From Pseudomonas palleroniana (GTDB lineage: Bacteria > Pseudomonadota > Gammaproteobacteria > Pseudomonadales > Pseudomonadaceae): a stretch of DNA of 35,317 bases. This document shows, piece by piece, positions 28,650 to 35,317 of the stretch. The notes below the pieces were generated by a model that was not told where the DNA came from, searched no databases, and saw only the letters and a program-made list of their open reading frames with translations. The translations under genes and the position numbers were made by a program. The DNA is taken from positions 1 to 35,317 of the forward strand of contig NZ_PYWX01000028.1 in assembly GCF_003031675.1 (NCBI RefSeq), written 5' to 3'. The first letter of the stretch is position 1. Each line of letters opens with the position of its first letter.

Positions 28650-29335
28650 AGATCAGCCGCCCTTACGCCTACCGAGTAGCGCTTCTCAAGATGACGCAAG
28701 GCCAGCAATGATACGCTGGTGATCACCAGGTACATCGCCGCCACTGCGAGGAAGAAGGTAAAAGGTTCGCGGGTGGCGTCTGCCGCCTGCTTGGCCTTGA
28801 ACATCATGTCTTGCAGGCCCACCACCGAAATCAGCGCAGTGGCCTTGGTGAGTACCAGCCAGTTGTTGGTGAAGCCGGGGATCGCCAGCCGGATCATCTG
28901 TGGCACCATCACCCGGAAAAACACCTGGAAGCTGCTCATGCCATACGCCAGGCCGGCCTCGGCCTGCCCCTTGGGAATGGCCATGAAGGCACCCCGGAAG
29001 GTCTCCGACAGGTAGGCGCCAAAGATGAAGCCCAGGGTGCCAATACCGGCCGCCAGGGGGTTCAAGTCAATATAGTCGTCGTAGCCGAGCATCGGCGCGA
29101 CGCGGTTAAGCAGGTCCTGACCGCCGTAGAAAATCAGCAGGATCAGCACCAGGTCGGGAATCCCACGGATGACCGTAGAGTACAAGTCACCCAGCCAGGC
29201 CAACCAGCGCACCGGCGACAGGCGCAACGCGACCCCGATCAGACCCAGAACAATGGCCAAGGCCATGGACGACAAGGCGAGCTGAAGCGTCAACCATGCG
29301 CCATCGAGGATGACGGCCCCGTAGCCTTTCAACAT
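28646..29335 (-). CDS. aotQ: AotQ, arginine/ornithine ABC permease
   Basis: This 229-residue permease of the HisQ type has the coupling motif EAGLAYGMSSFQVFFRVMVPQ and five hydrophobic segments, starting with ILDGAWLTLQLALSSMALAIVLGL. Together with AotM it forms the membrane channel for arginine and ornithine. It lies 91 bases after aotJ, a gap that contains a terminator hairpin, and overlaps aotM by four bases. Confidence 0.95.
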   Translation of the reverse strand: MLKGYGAVILDGAWLTLQLALSSMALAIVLGLIGVALRLSPVRWLAWLGDLYSTVIRGIPDLVLILLIFYGGQDLLNRVAPMLGYDDYIDLNPLAAGIGTLGFIFGAYLSETFRGAFMAIPKGQAEAGLAYGMSSFQVFFRVMVPQMIRLAIPGFTNNWLVLTKATALISVVGLQDMMFKAKQAADATREPFTFFLAVAAMYLVITSVSLLALRHLEKRYSVGVRAADL

Positions 29336-29361
29336 GATTCAGGTCCTCGAAAAGGGGGATG

Positions 29362-29404
29362 AAAAAATGGCGCAAACCGCAGGAATTCTGTTGCTTGCGC
29401 CATT
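29362..29404 (-). terminator. Intra-operon terminator hairpin after aotJ
   Basis: AATGGCGCAA (29366-29375) and TTGCGCCATT (29395-29404) form a perfect 10-bp stem with a 19-base loop. On the minus strand a run of six T overlaps the stem end (29362-29367). It should end part of the transcripts after the binding protein, a common way to make binding protein in excess over permease. Confidence 0.8.
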
Positions 29405-29426
29405 CTGGACAGACAGCTGCGACGAG

Positions 29427-30212
29427 TTATTTAGGGTCAGCGCCGTAAATATCGAAGTCGAAGTATTTGTCCTGGATTTTCTTGTATTCGCCGTTGGCAC
29501 GGATCGCTGCGATGGCCGCGTTGATCTTGTCCAGCTCGGCCTTGTCGCCTTTGCGTACAGCGATGCCGATGCCGTCGCCGAAGTACTTGGCGTCGGTGAA
29601 CTGTGGGCCTACGAACGCGTAGCCTTTACCGGCCGGGGTTTTCAGGAAGCCGTCCTGCAGCAGGGTGGCGTCAGCCACGGTGCCGTCGAGGCGACCTGCT
29701 TCCACGTCCAGGTAGATTTCGTTCTGCGAGCTGTAAGGCACAACCGTGGCGCCTTTAGGGGCCAGGACTTCCTTGGCGAAGCGATCGTGGATCGAACCGC
29801 GTTGCACGCCGATTTTCTTGCCTTTCAATTCATCCAGGCTGTCGCTGACCGTGGTGCCTTCCTTCATCACCAGCTGCGCTGGGCTCAGGTAGTAGCGGTT
29901 GGTAAAGTCCACGGACTTCTTGCGGTCGTCAGTGATGGACATGGACGACAGGATCGCGTCGATCTTGCGCACTTTCAATGCCGGGATCAGGCCATCGAAC
30001 TCTTGCTCGACCCACACGCACTTGACCTTCATCTCTTCGCACAGGGCGTTGCCGATGTCGTAGTCAAAACCCACGATGTTGCCATCCGGCGCCTTCGAGG
30101 CAAACGGAGGGTAAGCCGCTTCGATACCAATCTTCAGGGGCTTTTCATCAGCGAAGGCCTGCATGGACAGCACGGACAGCGCCAGGGCGCCCAACAGCAC
30201 AAGTTTCTTCAT
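29427..30212 (-). CDS. aotJ: AotJ, periplasmic arginine/ornithine-binding protein
   Basis: This 261-residue solute-binding protein (SBP family 3) has a clear signal peptide, [21 protein letters not shown], cut before DEKPLK. The mature protein begins [18 protein letters not shown] and includes [32 protein letters not shown] and [15 protein letters not shown], typical of basic amino acid binders such as HisJ/ArgT. It captures arginine and ornithine for AotQMP. The start was placed at MKKLVL with GGAG upstream; a long open extension upstream is not conserved-looking and would remove the signal peptide. It is the first gene of the aot operon and is followed by a partial terminator. Confidence 0.97.
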   Translation of the reverse strand: MKKLVLLGALALSVLSMQAFADEKPLKIGIEAAYPPFASKAPDGNIVGFDYDIGNALCEEMKVKCVWVEQEFDGLIPALKVRKIDAILSSMSITDDRKKSVDFTNRYYLSPAQLVMKEGTTVSDSLDELKGKKIGVQRGSIHDRFAKEVLAPKGATVVPYSSQNEIYLDVEAGRLDGTVADATLLQDGFLKTPAGKGYAFVGPQFTDAKYFGDGIGIAVRKGDKAELDKINAAIAAIRANGEYKKIQDKYFDFDIYGADPK

Positions 30213-30682
30213 CTTGGGACTCCATCGGTATAGGGCAAAAAGCAGTATGAGCCAGGGCCCACGATGCGACTTAAGTGAAACCGAATAGCGGTGCTGCGCC
30301 CTACGCGGTGTAAACCTGCGACGACGAGCGAGTGATCGGCATTCTAACGACAGGCCGGAAGCCGATATTTCCTCAATGCGACAACAATTTACAGAAGCAC
30401 CGAGAAAGCGGTTCCAGCACATTGACAGCCTCTGTTTTTTATGCAGAGACAAAAGATATTAAACCTGTTGATGCTGCAAGTTGCGGGCCTATTATTCGCA
30501 AACCCTTCTAGCACGGCAAGTCTGGCGTTTAATCTTATTTCCTGGGGTGTCTAAAACGCGGTTTTTCGGGGCATTGGCGTAGCATATTGCCCCAGGTTTG
30601 GGCGGCAGGTTACACATCCAGGTGCGACGGTAACATTCAGAAACGTCCTACGGTGAAAACCGATATTTATTGGTCTCCACCC
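30213..30682 (-). other. aotJ control region and leader
   Basis: No gene is seen. The aotJ promoter and ArgR site are at 30341-30383, giving a leader of about 120 bases. Further right (30384-30682) I see a weak dyad, GGGGCA/TGCCCC (30569-30594), and nothing else I recognise. Confidence 0.5.
30341..30383 (-). promoter_or_regulatory. ArgR site and promoter of the aot operon
   Basis: On the minus strand TGTCGC (30378-30383), eight bases and AA (30368-30369) match the ArgR half-site; a good -10, TAGAAT, follows at 30341-30346. The 12-mer TTGTCGCATTGA is shared exactly with the aru promoter. The -35 is poor, consistent with dependence on ArgR. Confidence 0.65.
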
Positions 30683-30795
30683 GATCGTTCCCACGCTCCG
30701 CGTGGGAATGCAGCCCTGGACGCTCCGCGTCCGCTCTTGAGGTCGTGACGCGGAGCGTCACAGGAGGCATTCCCACGCAGAGCGTGGGAACGATC
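30683..30795. repeat. 113-bp dispersed palindromic element (GATCGTTCCCACGC ends)
   Basis: The ends GATCGTTCCCACGCTC and GAGCGTGGGAACGATC are perfect 16-bp inverted repeats. Inside are GCATTCCCACG-type inner arms and two smaller palindromes, GACGCTCCGCGTC and GTGACGCGGAGCGTCAC. It is a different family from the REP sequences in this window; repeats with these ends are common in fluorescent Pseudomonas as I recall. No coding capacity. Confidence 0.85.
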
Positions 30796-30806
30796 CCCCC
30801 ATGTAA

Positions 30807-30840
30807 AAAGCCCCACTCGGCTCACACCGAATGGGGCTTT
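30807..30840 (-). terminator. acsA rho-independent terminator
   Basis: AAAGCCCCACTCGG (30807-30820) and CCGAATGGGGCTTT (30827-30840) form a long stem with one mismatch. On the minus strand TTTTTAC follows. It lies 17 bases after the acsA stop. Confidence 0.85.
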
Positions 30841-30857
30841 GTCCAACCTGCCTCGCC

Positions 30858-32813
30858 TTACGCGGCGTTCATGGTCTTGTGGGTTTCAATCAAATGCGCC
30901 ACCACGCCTGGATCCGCCAGCGTGGAGATATCGCCCAGCCCGTCATACTCCGCCGTGGCGATCTTGCGCAGGATACGCCGCATGATTTTGCCTGAACGCG
31001 TCTTCGGCAAGCCTGGCGCCCACTGGATCACATCCGGCGATGCAATCGGCCCGATCTCCTTGCGCACCCAGTTTTTCAGCTCCAGGCGCAGCGCTTCGGT
31101 CGGCTCTTCGCCATTCTTGAGGGTGACATACACGTAGATGCCCTGCCCCTTGATGTCATGAGGCACACCCACTACCGCCGCTTCCGCAACTTTAGGGTGG
31201 GCAACCATGGCGCTTTCGATCTCGGCGGTGCCCATGCGGTGGCCGGACACGTTCAACACGTCATCCACACGTCCGGTGATCCACCAGTAGCCGTCTTCAT
31301 CGCGACGAGCGCCGTCGCCGGTGAAGTACATGCCACGGAAGGTCTTGAAGTAGGTGTCGACAAAACGGTCATGGTCGCCGTACAGCGTACGCGCCTGGCC
31401 CGGCCACGAATCGAGGATCACCAGGTTGCCTTCGGCAGCCCCCTCGATGATGTTGCCCAGGTTATCCACCAACGCCGGCACCACACCAAAGAACGGACGC
31501 GCCGCCGAACCCGGCTTGAGCGCATGGGCACCCGGCAGCGGGCTCATCAGGGTGGCGCCGGTCTCGGTTTGCCACCAGGTATCGACAATCGGGCAACGGG
31601 ATTGGCCGACGTTCTTGTAGTACCAGTCCCACGCTTCAGGGTTGATCGGCTCACCCACCGAACCGAGCAGGCGCAGGCTGCTGCCATCGACGCCTTCGCA
31701 GGCCGCAGTGCCGGAGGCCATCATGGCGCGGATTGCGGTCGGCGCGGTGTAGAGGATGTTGACCTTGTGCTTGTCGACGATCTTGCCCACCCGGGTAATG
31801 TCCGGGTAGTTCGGCACGCCTTCGAACAGCAAGGTGGTCGCGCCATTGGCCAGCGGGCCATAGACAATATACGTGTGGCCAGTGACCCAGCCGACGTCGG
31901 CGGTGCACCAGTAGATTTCACCCGGGCGGTAGTCGAACACGCGCTCATGGGTCAGGGCAGCGTAGAGCAGGTAGCCGCCGGTGGTGTGCTGCACGCCCTT
32001 CGGCTTGCCGGTGGAACCCGAGGTGTAGAGGATGAACAGCGCTTCTTCGGCGCCCATCTCCTTGGGCGCACACACGGTGCCGGCCACTTTCATCAGGTCT
32101 TCGTACCAGATGTCGCGATGCTGGTTCCACTTGATCGCGCCATTGGTGCGCTTGCACACGATGACCTTCTGGATGCTGTTGGTTTCCGGGTTGGTCAGGG
32201 CGTCGTCAACGTTGGCCTTCAGCGGAATCTTCTTACCGGCACGAATACCTTCGTCGGCAGTGATCACCACCTTCGACCGACAGTCGATAATGCGACCGGC
32301 CAGGGCTTCCGGGGAGAAACCGCCGAAGACCACCGAGTGAATCGCACCGATGCGGGTACACGCCAGCATGGCGACCACGGCCTCGGGGATCATTGGCATA
32401 TAGATAGTCACCACGTCGCCGCGGTGTACATCCTGGCCGCGCAGGGCGTTGGCGAACTTGCAGACTTGTTCATGCAGCTCGCGGTAGGTGATGGTGCGGC
32501 TCTCGGAAGGGTCATCGCCCTCCCAGATGATCGCTGCCTGGTCGCCACGCTCGGCAAGGTGACGGTCCAGGCAGTTGTAGGAAACGTTCAGGGTGCCATC
32601 GGCAAACCATTTGATGTCGACATGGTGGTCGTCGAAAGAGGTCTGCTTCACCGCGGTGAAAGGCTTGACCCAGTCAAGACGTTTGGCTTGCTCGCGCCAG
32701 AAGCCATCGGGGTTGACCACCGACTGCTGGTACATGGCCTTGTAGGTCGCCTCGTCGGTCAGCGTATTGGCTGCTACTTCGGGGCGAACGGGGTACAGGG
32801 AAGCCGCACTCAT
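30858..32813 (-). CDS. acsA: Acetyl-CoA synthetase
   Basis: This 651-residue AMP-forming enzyme activates acetate to acetyl-CoA through acetyl-AMP. The ATP-binding P loop is [13 protein letters not shown], the adenylate motif is [30 protein letters not shown] carries the hinge region, and Lys609 in [11 protein letters not shown] is the catalytic lysine that is switched off by acetylation. Length and N terminus ([22 protein letters not shown]) are normal for Acs. The ATG is preceded by GAGGTAAGAAAG. A possible Crc/Hfq site lies in the leader, and a DUF2790 gene is divergent. It stands next to aotJ, as acsA does in P. aeruginosa. Confidence 0.98.
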   Translation of the reverse strand: MSAASLYPVRPEVAANTLTDEATYKAMYQQSVVNPDGFWREQAKRLDWVKPFTAVKQTSFDDHHVDIKWFADGTLNVSYNCLDRHLAERGDQAAIIWEGDDPSESRTITYRELHEQVCKFANALRGQDVHRGDVVTIYMPMIPEAVVAMLACTRIGAIHSVVFGGFSPEALAGRIIDCRSKVVITADEGIRAGKKIPLKANVDDALTNPETNSIQKVIVCKRTNGAIKWNQHRDIWYEDLMKVAGTVCAPKEMGAEEALFILYTSGSTGKPKGVQHTTGGYLLYAALTHERVFDYRPGEIYWCTADVGWVTGHTYIVYGPLANGATTLLFEGVPNYPDITRVGKIVDKHKVNILYTAPTAIRAMMASGTAACEGVDGSSLRLLGSVGEPINPEAWDWYYKNVGQSRCPIVDTWWQTETGATLMSPLPGAHALKPGSAARPFFGVVPALVDNLGNIIEGAAEGNLVILDSWPGQARTLYGDHDRFVDTYFKTFRGMYFTGDGARRDEDGYWWITGRVDDVLNVSGHRMGTAEIESAMVAHPKVAEAAVVGVPHDIKGQGIYVYVTLKNGEEPTEALRLELKNWVRKEIGPIASPDVIQWAPGLPKTRSGKIMRRILRKIATAEYDGLGDISTLADPGVVAHLIETHKTMNAA

Positions 32814-33227
32814 CTTTCTTACCTCGGTGACAATCGTTGTTTTTGTATGGCCCCTGTTTTAGCCGGGGCCGGTCTATAGAACCATTCGACGATGGTAGTA
32901 ACAAGCCCCTACAAATTGCCCTGATATGCCGATTTGCCGCTCTGGCCCGCGCCCTGCGGCGCTTTCACGGTTTGTGAAAAAACCTTTATCACGGGATTGT
33001 TACAAAAACCGCCAAAAGTGTTTATCAAAACCACGGGTATATGAATATAACCCGCAAGCCTAAAATCAACTTCGCCAACCAAGGCGCTGTGCTCGACACA
33101 GCAGTGATTAACAACGCAACAGCCCCCACGAAGGCAACGTTAATCCGAACTTCCAACTTTTAAGTTACACACGCGGCCTCACAAGGGCCCCGTGACCCCT
33201 TTCGCCCTGAAGAAGGTAAATGAAGAA
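32814..33227. other. Divergent control region of acsA and the DUF2790 gene
   Basis: No gene is seen. On the acsA side there is a GC dyad, GGCCCC/GGGGCC (32849-32870), and the possible Crc/Hfq site. Near the middle lies an imperfect A/T-rich dyad, CGGGTATAT/ATATAACCCG (33034-33054), containing a -10-like TATAAC (33046-33051) toward the right. Confidence 0.5.
32837..32844 (-). promoter_or_regulatory. Possible Hfq/Crc catabolite-repression site in the acsA leader
   Basis: AAAAACAA on the acsA strand fits the AAnAAnAA motif bound by Hfq with Crc in Pseudomonas. It lies 24 bases upstream of the start codon, next to the ribosome-binding site. Repression would keep acetate use off while better carbon sources are present. 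Confidence 0.5.
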
Positions 33228-33497
33228 ATGAAAGTGTTCGCAGTCATGGCTCTCAGCAGCTTGTTCGCCACCGCCGCCCTCGCCGACGAGGCCCCGACAG
33301 AACTGGCCAGCCAGAATGCTCCCATTGTTGAGGATTACACCTACAGCACCCACTTGGACGTGGCAAAAGTATTGTCCATGAGCAATATCCCGGAAGTCTG
33401 TGAAGTTGTACCGGTAAAAATGGAATATGAAGACTCGCAAGGTCAGCGGCATATTCTGAACTATCAAGTCATGGGTAACGGCTGCTCTAACGGGTAA
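33228..33497 (+). CDS. Secreted DUF2790 protein
   Basis: This 89-residue protein has a signal peptide, MKVFAVMALSSLFATAALA, cut before DEAPTE. The mature part ends in the pattern typical of the Pseudomonas DUF2790 family: YTYSTHLDVAKVLSMSN, CEVVPVKMEYEDSQG and LNYQVMGNGCSNG. The Cys pair (Cys58 and Cys86) may form a disulfide in the periplasm. The start was chosen for the signal peptide; 12 more residues are open upstream. Function of the family is not established. It is divergent from acsA and is followed by a 9-bp hairpin. Confidence 0.85.
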   Translation: MKVFAVMALSSLFATAALADEAPTELASQNAPIVEDYTYSTHLDVAKVLSMSNIPEVCEVVPVKMEYEDSQGQRHILNYQVMGNGCSNG

Positions 33498-33535
33498 TAA
33501 CTTCTTTAATTAGATTCAATCCCGGATCTTGGTCG

Positions 33536-33557
33536 CCGCAAGAAATCATTCTTGCGG
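33536..33557 (+). terminator. Hairpin after the DUF2790 gene
   Basis: A perfect 9-bp stem with tetraloop ATCA, 39 bases beyond the stop. No T run follows, so termination would be weak or the hairpin serves to protect the message end. Confidence 0.4.
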
Positions 33558-33591
33558 CCAAGAACCCATCGCTGCCGCACCACCATCAACC

Positions 33592-33618
33592 TGTGGGAGG
33601 GGACTTGCTCCCGATGAC
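33592..33618. repeat. Single REP sequence
   Basis: TGTGGGAGGGGACTTGCTCC followed by CGATGAC is one REP unit without its inverted partner, carrying one change (GGACTTG for GGGCTTG). It is the only lone full-length REP in the window. Confidence 0.8.
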
Positions 33619-33807
33619 CTGAGCCGCCACACCCACCTTACAAAGCCCTACCCTGCCCTACCTGCCCCCGCTTACAAAATCCCCTCACCGCCCGTCAAAA
33701 AAATCCAATCCCGGCAAAGCCTTGCAAACACACGCTTTGGCCGCAGACCACGGCATTTTGGTGCCCCCAAGTGACCATCCGCCGCAACACAAAGCCGAAT
33801 TTTTCCC

Positions 33808-33813
33808 TATAAT
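33808..33813 (+). promoter_or_regulatory. Probable nrdB promoter (-10)
   Basis: Consensus TATAAT followed by GCGCGGG. The -35 position holds CAACAC, a poor match. No clear NrdR box (ACACWATATATWGWGT-like) is visible. Transcription would start near 33820, leaving a leader of about 250 bases. Confidence 0.45.
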
Positions 33814-34070
33814 GCGCGGGTAAATCGGGCCTGCAATATCCCTTTACACAGGGATGAAGAGCCAGACCTGAGGCCTCCCCTGGAGCAAGCATCTGTCGCT
33901 CCACGCCTCAAGCCTCACGCAGAGCACCCGAACACCTGATTGCGTTTAATGCGTGCGCTAGCTGCAACAAACGATTCCTTAAGATCCACCGCGGCCTCTG
34001 GGCCGTGTGAACACCCAACCATCCGGTTTCACACGGGCACTTTGAGCCCTCACGCAGGAGACGACACGTC

Positions 34071-35317
34071 ATGCTGAGCTGGGACGAATTCGATAAAGAA
34101 GAAGACGGCGAAGTCGCCGCCAAAGGCGCCAACGCCGGCCACGCCACCGAAGCCAACATGGACCGCCTCGACGGCGCCGGCGCTGCCGCCGCGGTTGAAG
34201 CCCGCGCCGTCACCGCCAGTGACTCCGCCGCCATCGTGCGCGCCAAGGCCGCCCTCGACAAACTCGACATCGCCGAAGGCCTCGCCGAACTCGAAGGCGC
34301 CTCCGCCCGCGTCGCCGTTGACGAAAAACGCATGATCAACTGCCGCGCCGACCTCAACCAGCTCGTGCCTTTCAAGTACGACTGGGCCTGGCAGAAATAC
34401 CTCGACGGCTGCGCCAACCACTGGATGCCGCAAGAGGTCAACATGACCGCCGACATCGCCCTGTGGAAAAACCCCGAGGGCCTGACCGACGACGAACGCC
34501 GCATCGTCATGCGCAACCTCGGCTTCTTCTCCACCGCCGACTCGCTGGTCGCCAACAACCTGGTGCTGGCCGTGTACCGCCTGATCACCAACCCGGAGTG
34601 CCGCCAGTACATCCTGCGCCAGGCCTTCGAAGAAGCGATCCACACCCACGCCTACCAGTACTGCATCGAATCGCTGGCCATGGATGAAGGCGAGATCTTC
34701 AACATGTACCACGAGATCCCATCGGTCGCCAAAAAAGCCGCCTGGGGCCTGAAATACACCCGTTCGATCTCCGATCCGAAGTTCGAAACCGGCACCGTCG
34801 AGACCGACAAGGAACTGCTGCGCAACCTGGTCGCCTACTACTGCGTGCTGGAAGGCATCTTCTTCTACTGCGGCTTCACCCAGATCCTCTCCATGGGCCG
34901 CCGCAACAAAATGACCGGCGTCGCCGAGCAGTTCCAGTACATCCTGCGCGACGAGTCGATGCACCTGAACTTCGGTATCGACGTGATCAACCAGATCAAA
35001 ATCGAAAACCCACACCTGTGGGATGCCGAGATGAAGGAAGAAGCGACCCAGATGATCCTGCAAGGGACCCAGCTGGAGATCGAATACGCTCGCGACACCA
35101 TGCCTCGTGGGGTACTGGGAATGAATGCGGCGATGATGGAAGACTATTTGAAGTTCATCGCTAACCGTCGGTTGTCGCAGATTGGTCTTAAGGAAGAGTA
35201 TCCAGGCACCACCAACCCATTCCCGTGGATGAGCGAGATCATGGACTTGAAGAAAGAGAAGAATTTCTTCGAGACTCGGGTGATCGAGTACCAGACCGGC
35301 GGCGCGCTGAGCTGGGA
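34071..35317 (+). CDS. nrdB: Ribonucleotide reductase class Ia, beta subunit (cut by window edge)
   Basis: The reading frame from ATG at 34071 (GGAG upstream) is open to the right edge, 415 codons plus two bases. It ends GGALSW then GA, so only the final residue and stop are missing. NrdB carries the diiron-tyrosyl radical used by NrdA to make deoxyribonucleotides. Metal-ligand regions are visible: [15 protein letters not shown] (Glu and His of one iron) and [11 protein letters not shown] (Glu and His of the other), with [10 protein letters not shown] between. The first 90 residues are an Ala-rich extension ([20 protein letters not shown]) seen in Pseudomonas NrdB. NrdA is not upstream: the 570 bases before the gene are non-coding and then comes the DUF2790 gene. 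Confidence 0.95.
   Translation, partial: MLSWDEFDKEEDGEVAAKGANAGHATEANMDRLDGAGAAAAVEARAVTASDSAAIVRAKAALDKLDIAEGLAELEGASARVAVDEKRMINCRADLNQLVPFKYDWAWQKYLDGCANHWMPQEVNMTADIALWKNPEGLTDDERRIVMRNLGFFSTADSLVANNLVLAVYRLITNPECRQYILRQAFEEAIHTHAYQYCIESLAMDEGEIFNMYHEIPSVAKKAAWGLKYTRSISDPKFETGTVETDKELLRNLVAYYCVLEGIFFYCGFTQILSMGRRNKMTGVAEQFQYILRDESMHLNFGIDVINQIKIENPHLWDAEMKEEATQMILQGTQLEIEYARDTMPRGVLGMNAAMMEDYLKFIANRRLSQIGLKEEYPGTTNPFPWMSEIMDLKKEKNFFETRVIEYQTGGALSW

Larger units (their letters stand above)
33498..34070 (+). other. Region between the DUF2790 gene and nrdB
   Basis: No gene is seen. It contains a perfect 9-bp hairpin, CCGCAAGAA/TTCTTGCGG with loop ATCA (33536-33557), a single REP, a consensus -10 TATAAT, and a leader of about 250 bases with two further hairpins: ATCCC/GGGAT (33838-33854) and CCGTGTGAA/TTCACACGG (34003-34036). 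Confidence 0.5.

Noticed and set aside
30576..30592. TTGGCGTAGCATATTGC as a sigma-54 promoter
   Set aside because: GG and GC are 11 bases apart rather than 10 and the -24 half is poor.
30670..31137. 155-codon plus-strand frame
   Set aside because: Its first third is the dispersed repeat and the rest is antisense to acsA.
34050..35063. 337-codon minus-strand frame at the right end
   Set aside because: It is antisense to nrdB, which is open on the plus strand to the edge and has clear metal-ligand motifs.

Overview
The window looks like a piece of chromosome from a Pseudomonas of the fluorescens group. The evidence is a Pseudomonas-type 16S rRNA leader, recognisable AmrZ and RsmA proteins, the complete aru (arginine succinyltransferase) and aot (arginine/ornithine transport) clusters with an AraC-type ArgR, GC-rich codon use, and repeated REP palindromes containing GTGGGAGGGGGCTTGCTCCC. 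No integrase, transposase, prophage or CRISPR array is visible. Most genes lie on the minus strand. Identifications are by reading the sequence; no database search was run.

Layout, left to right. 1-560: leader and tandem promoters of an rRNA operon that runs leftward out of the window, preceded by tRNA-Arg(CCT). 560-2012: a plus-strand pair, a sigma-54-driven 75-residue membrane peptide and amrZ. 2077-4544 (minus): mgtE, two identical tRNA-Arg(ACG), tRNA-Ser(GCT) and csrA/rsmA. 4719-9827 (minus): lysC, alaS and a threonine aldolase. 10019-10807 (plus): an FMN riboswitch and a stand-alone type II lumazine synthase. 10940-18684 (minus): aruC-aruF-aruG-astD-astB-(small protein)-astE, the arginine succinyltransferase pathway from succinylation of arginine to glutamate plus succinate. 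18969-24842 (plus): a very large toxin-like leucine-rich-repeat protein. 24876-30212 (minus): aotJ-aotQ-aotM-aotO-aotP-argR, arginine/ornithine uptake and its regulator. 30858-32813 (minus): acsA. 33228-33497 (plus): a small secreted DUF2790 protein. 34071 to the right edge (plus): nrdB, lacking only its last base(s) and stop.

How the parts work together. AotJ binds arginine or ornithine in the periplasm, AotQMP import it, ArgR senses arginine and activates both operons, and AruC/F/G with AstB/D/E degrade it. Both the aotJ and aruC promoters carry the ArgR half-site pattern TGTCGC-N8-AA and share the same 12-mer. REP palindromes sit inside these operons where message levels could be adjusted. 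The large toxin-like gene stands between the uptake/regulator operon and the catabolic operon, transcribed against both.

Most notable points: the three tandem coiled-coil/LRR modules of the 1957-residue protein, which has no room for a C-terminal ubiquitin-ligase domain; the sigma-54 promoter with two identical palindromic upstream sites spaced 33 bp, driving an unrecognised membrane peptide beside amrZ; an alaS promoter whose -10 lies in the loop of a perfect 11-bp palindrome; an internal ribosome-binding site in lysC that would yield a separate regulatory subunit; and an FMN-riboswitch-controlled lumazine synthase whose ribosome-binding site can fold into a hairpin.
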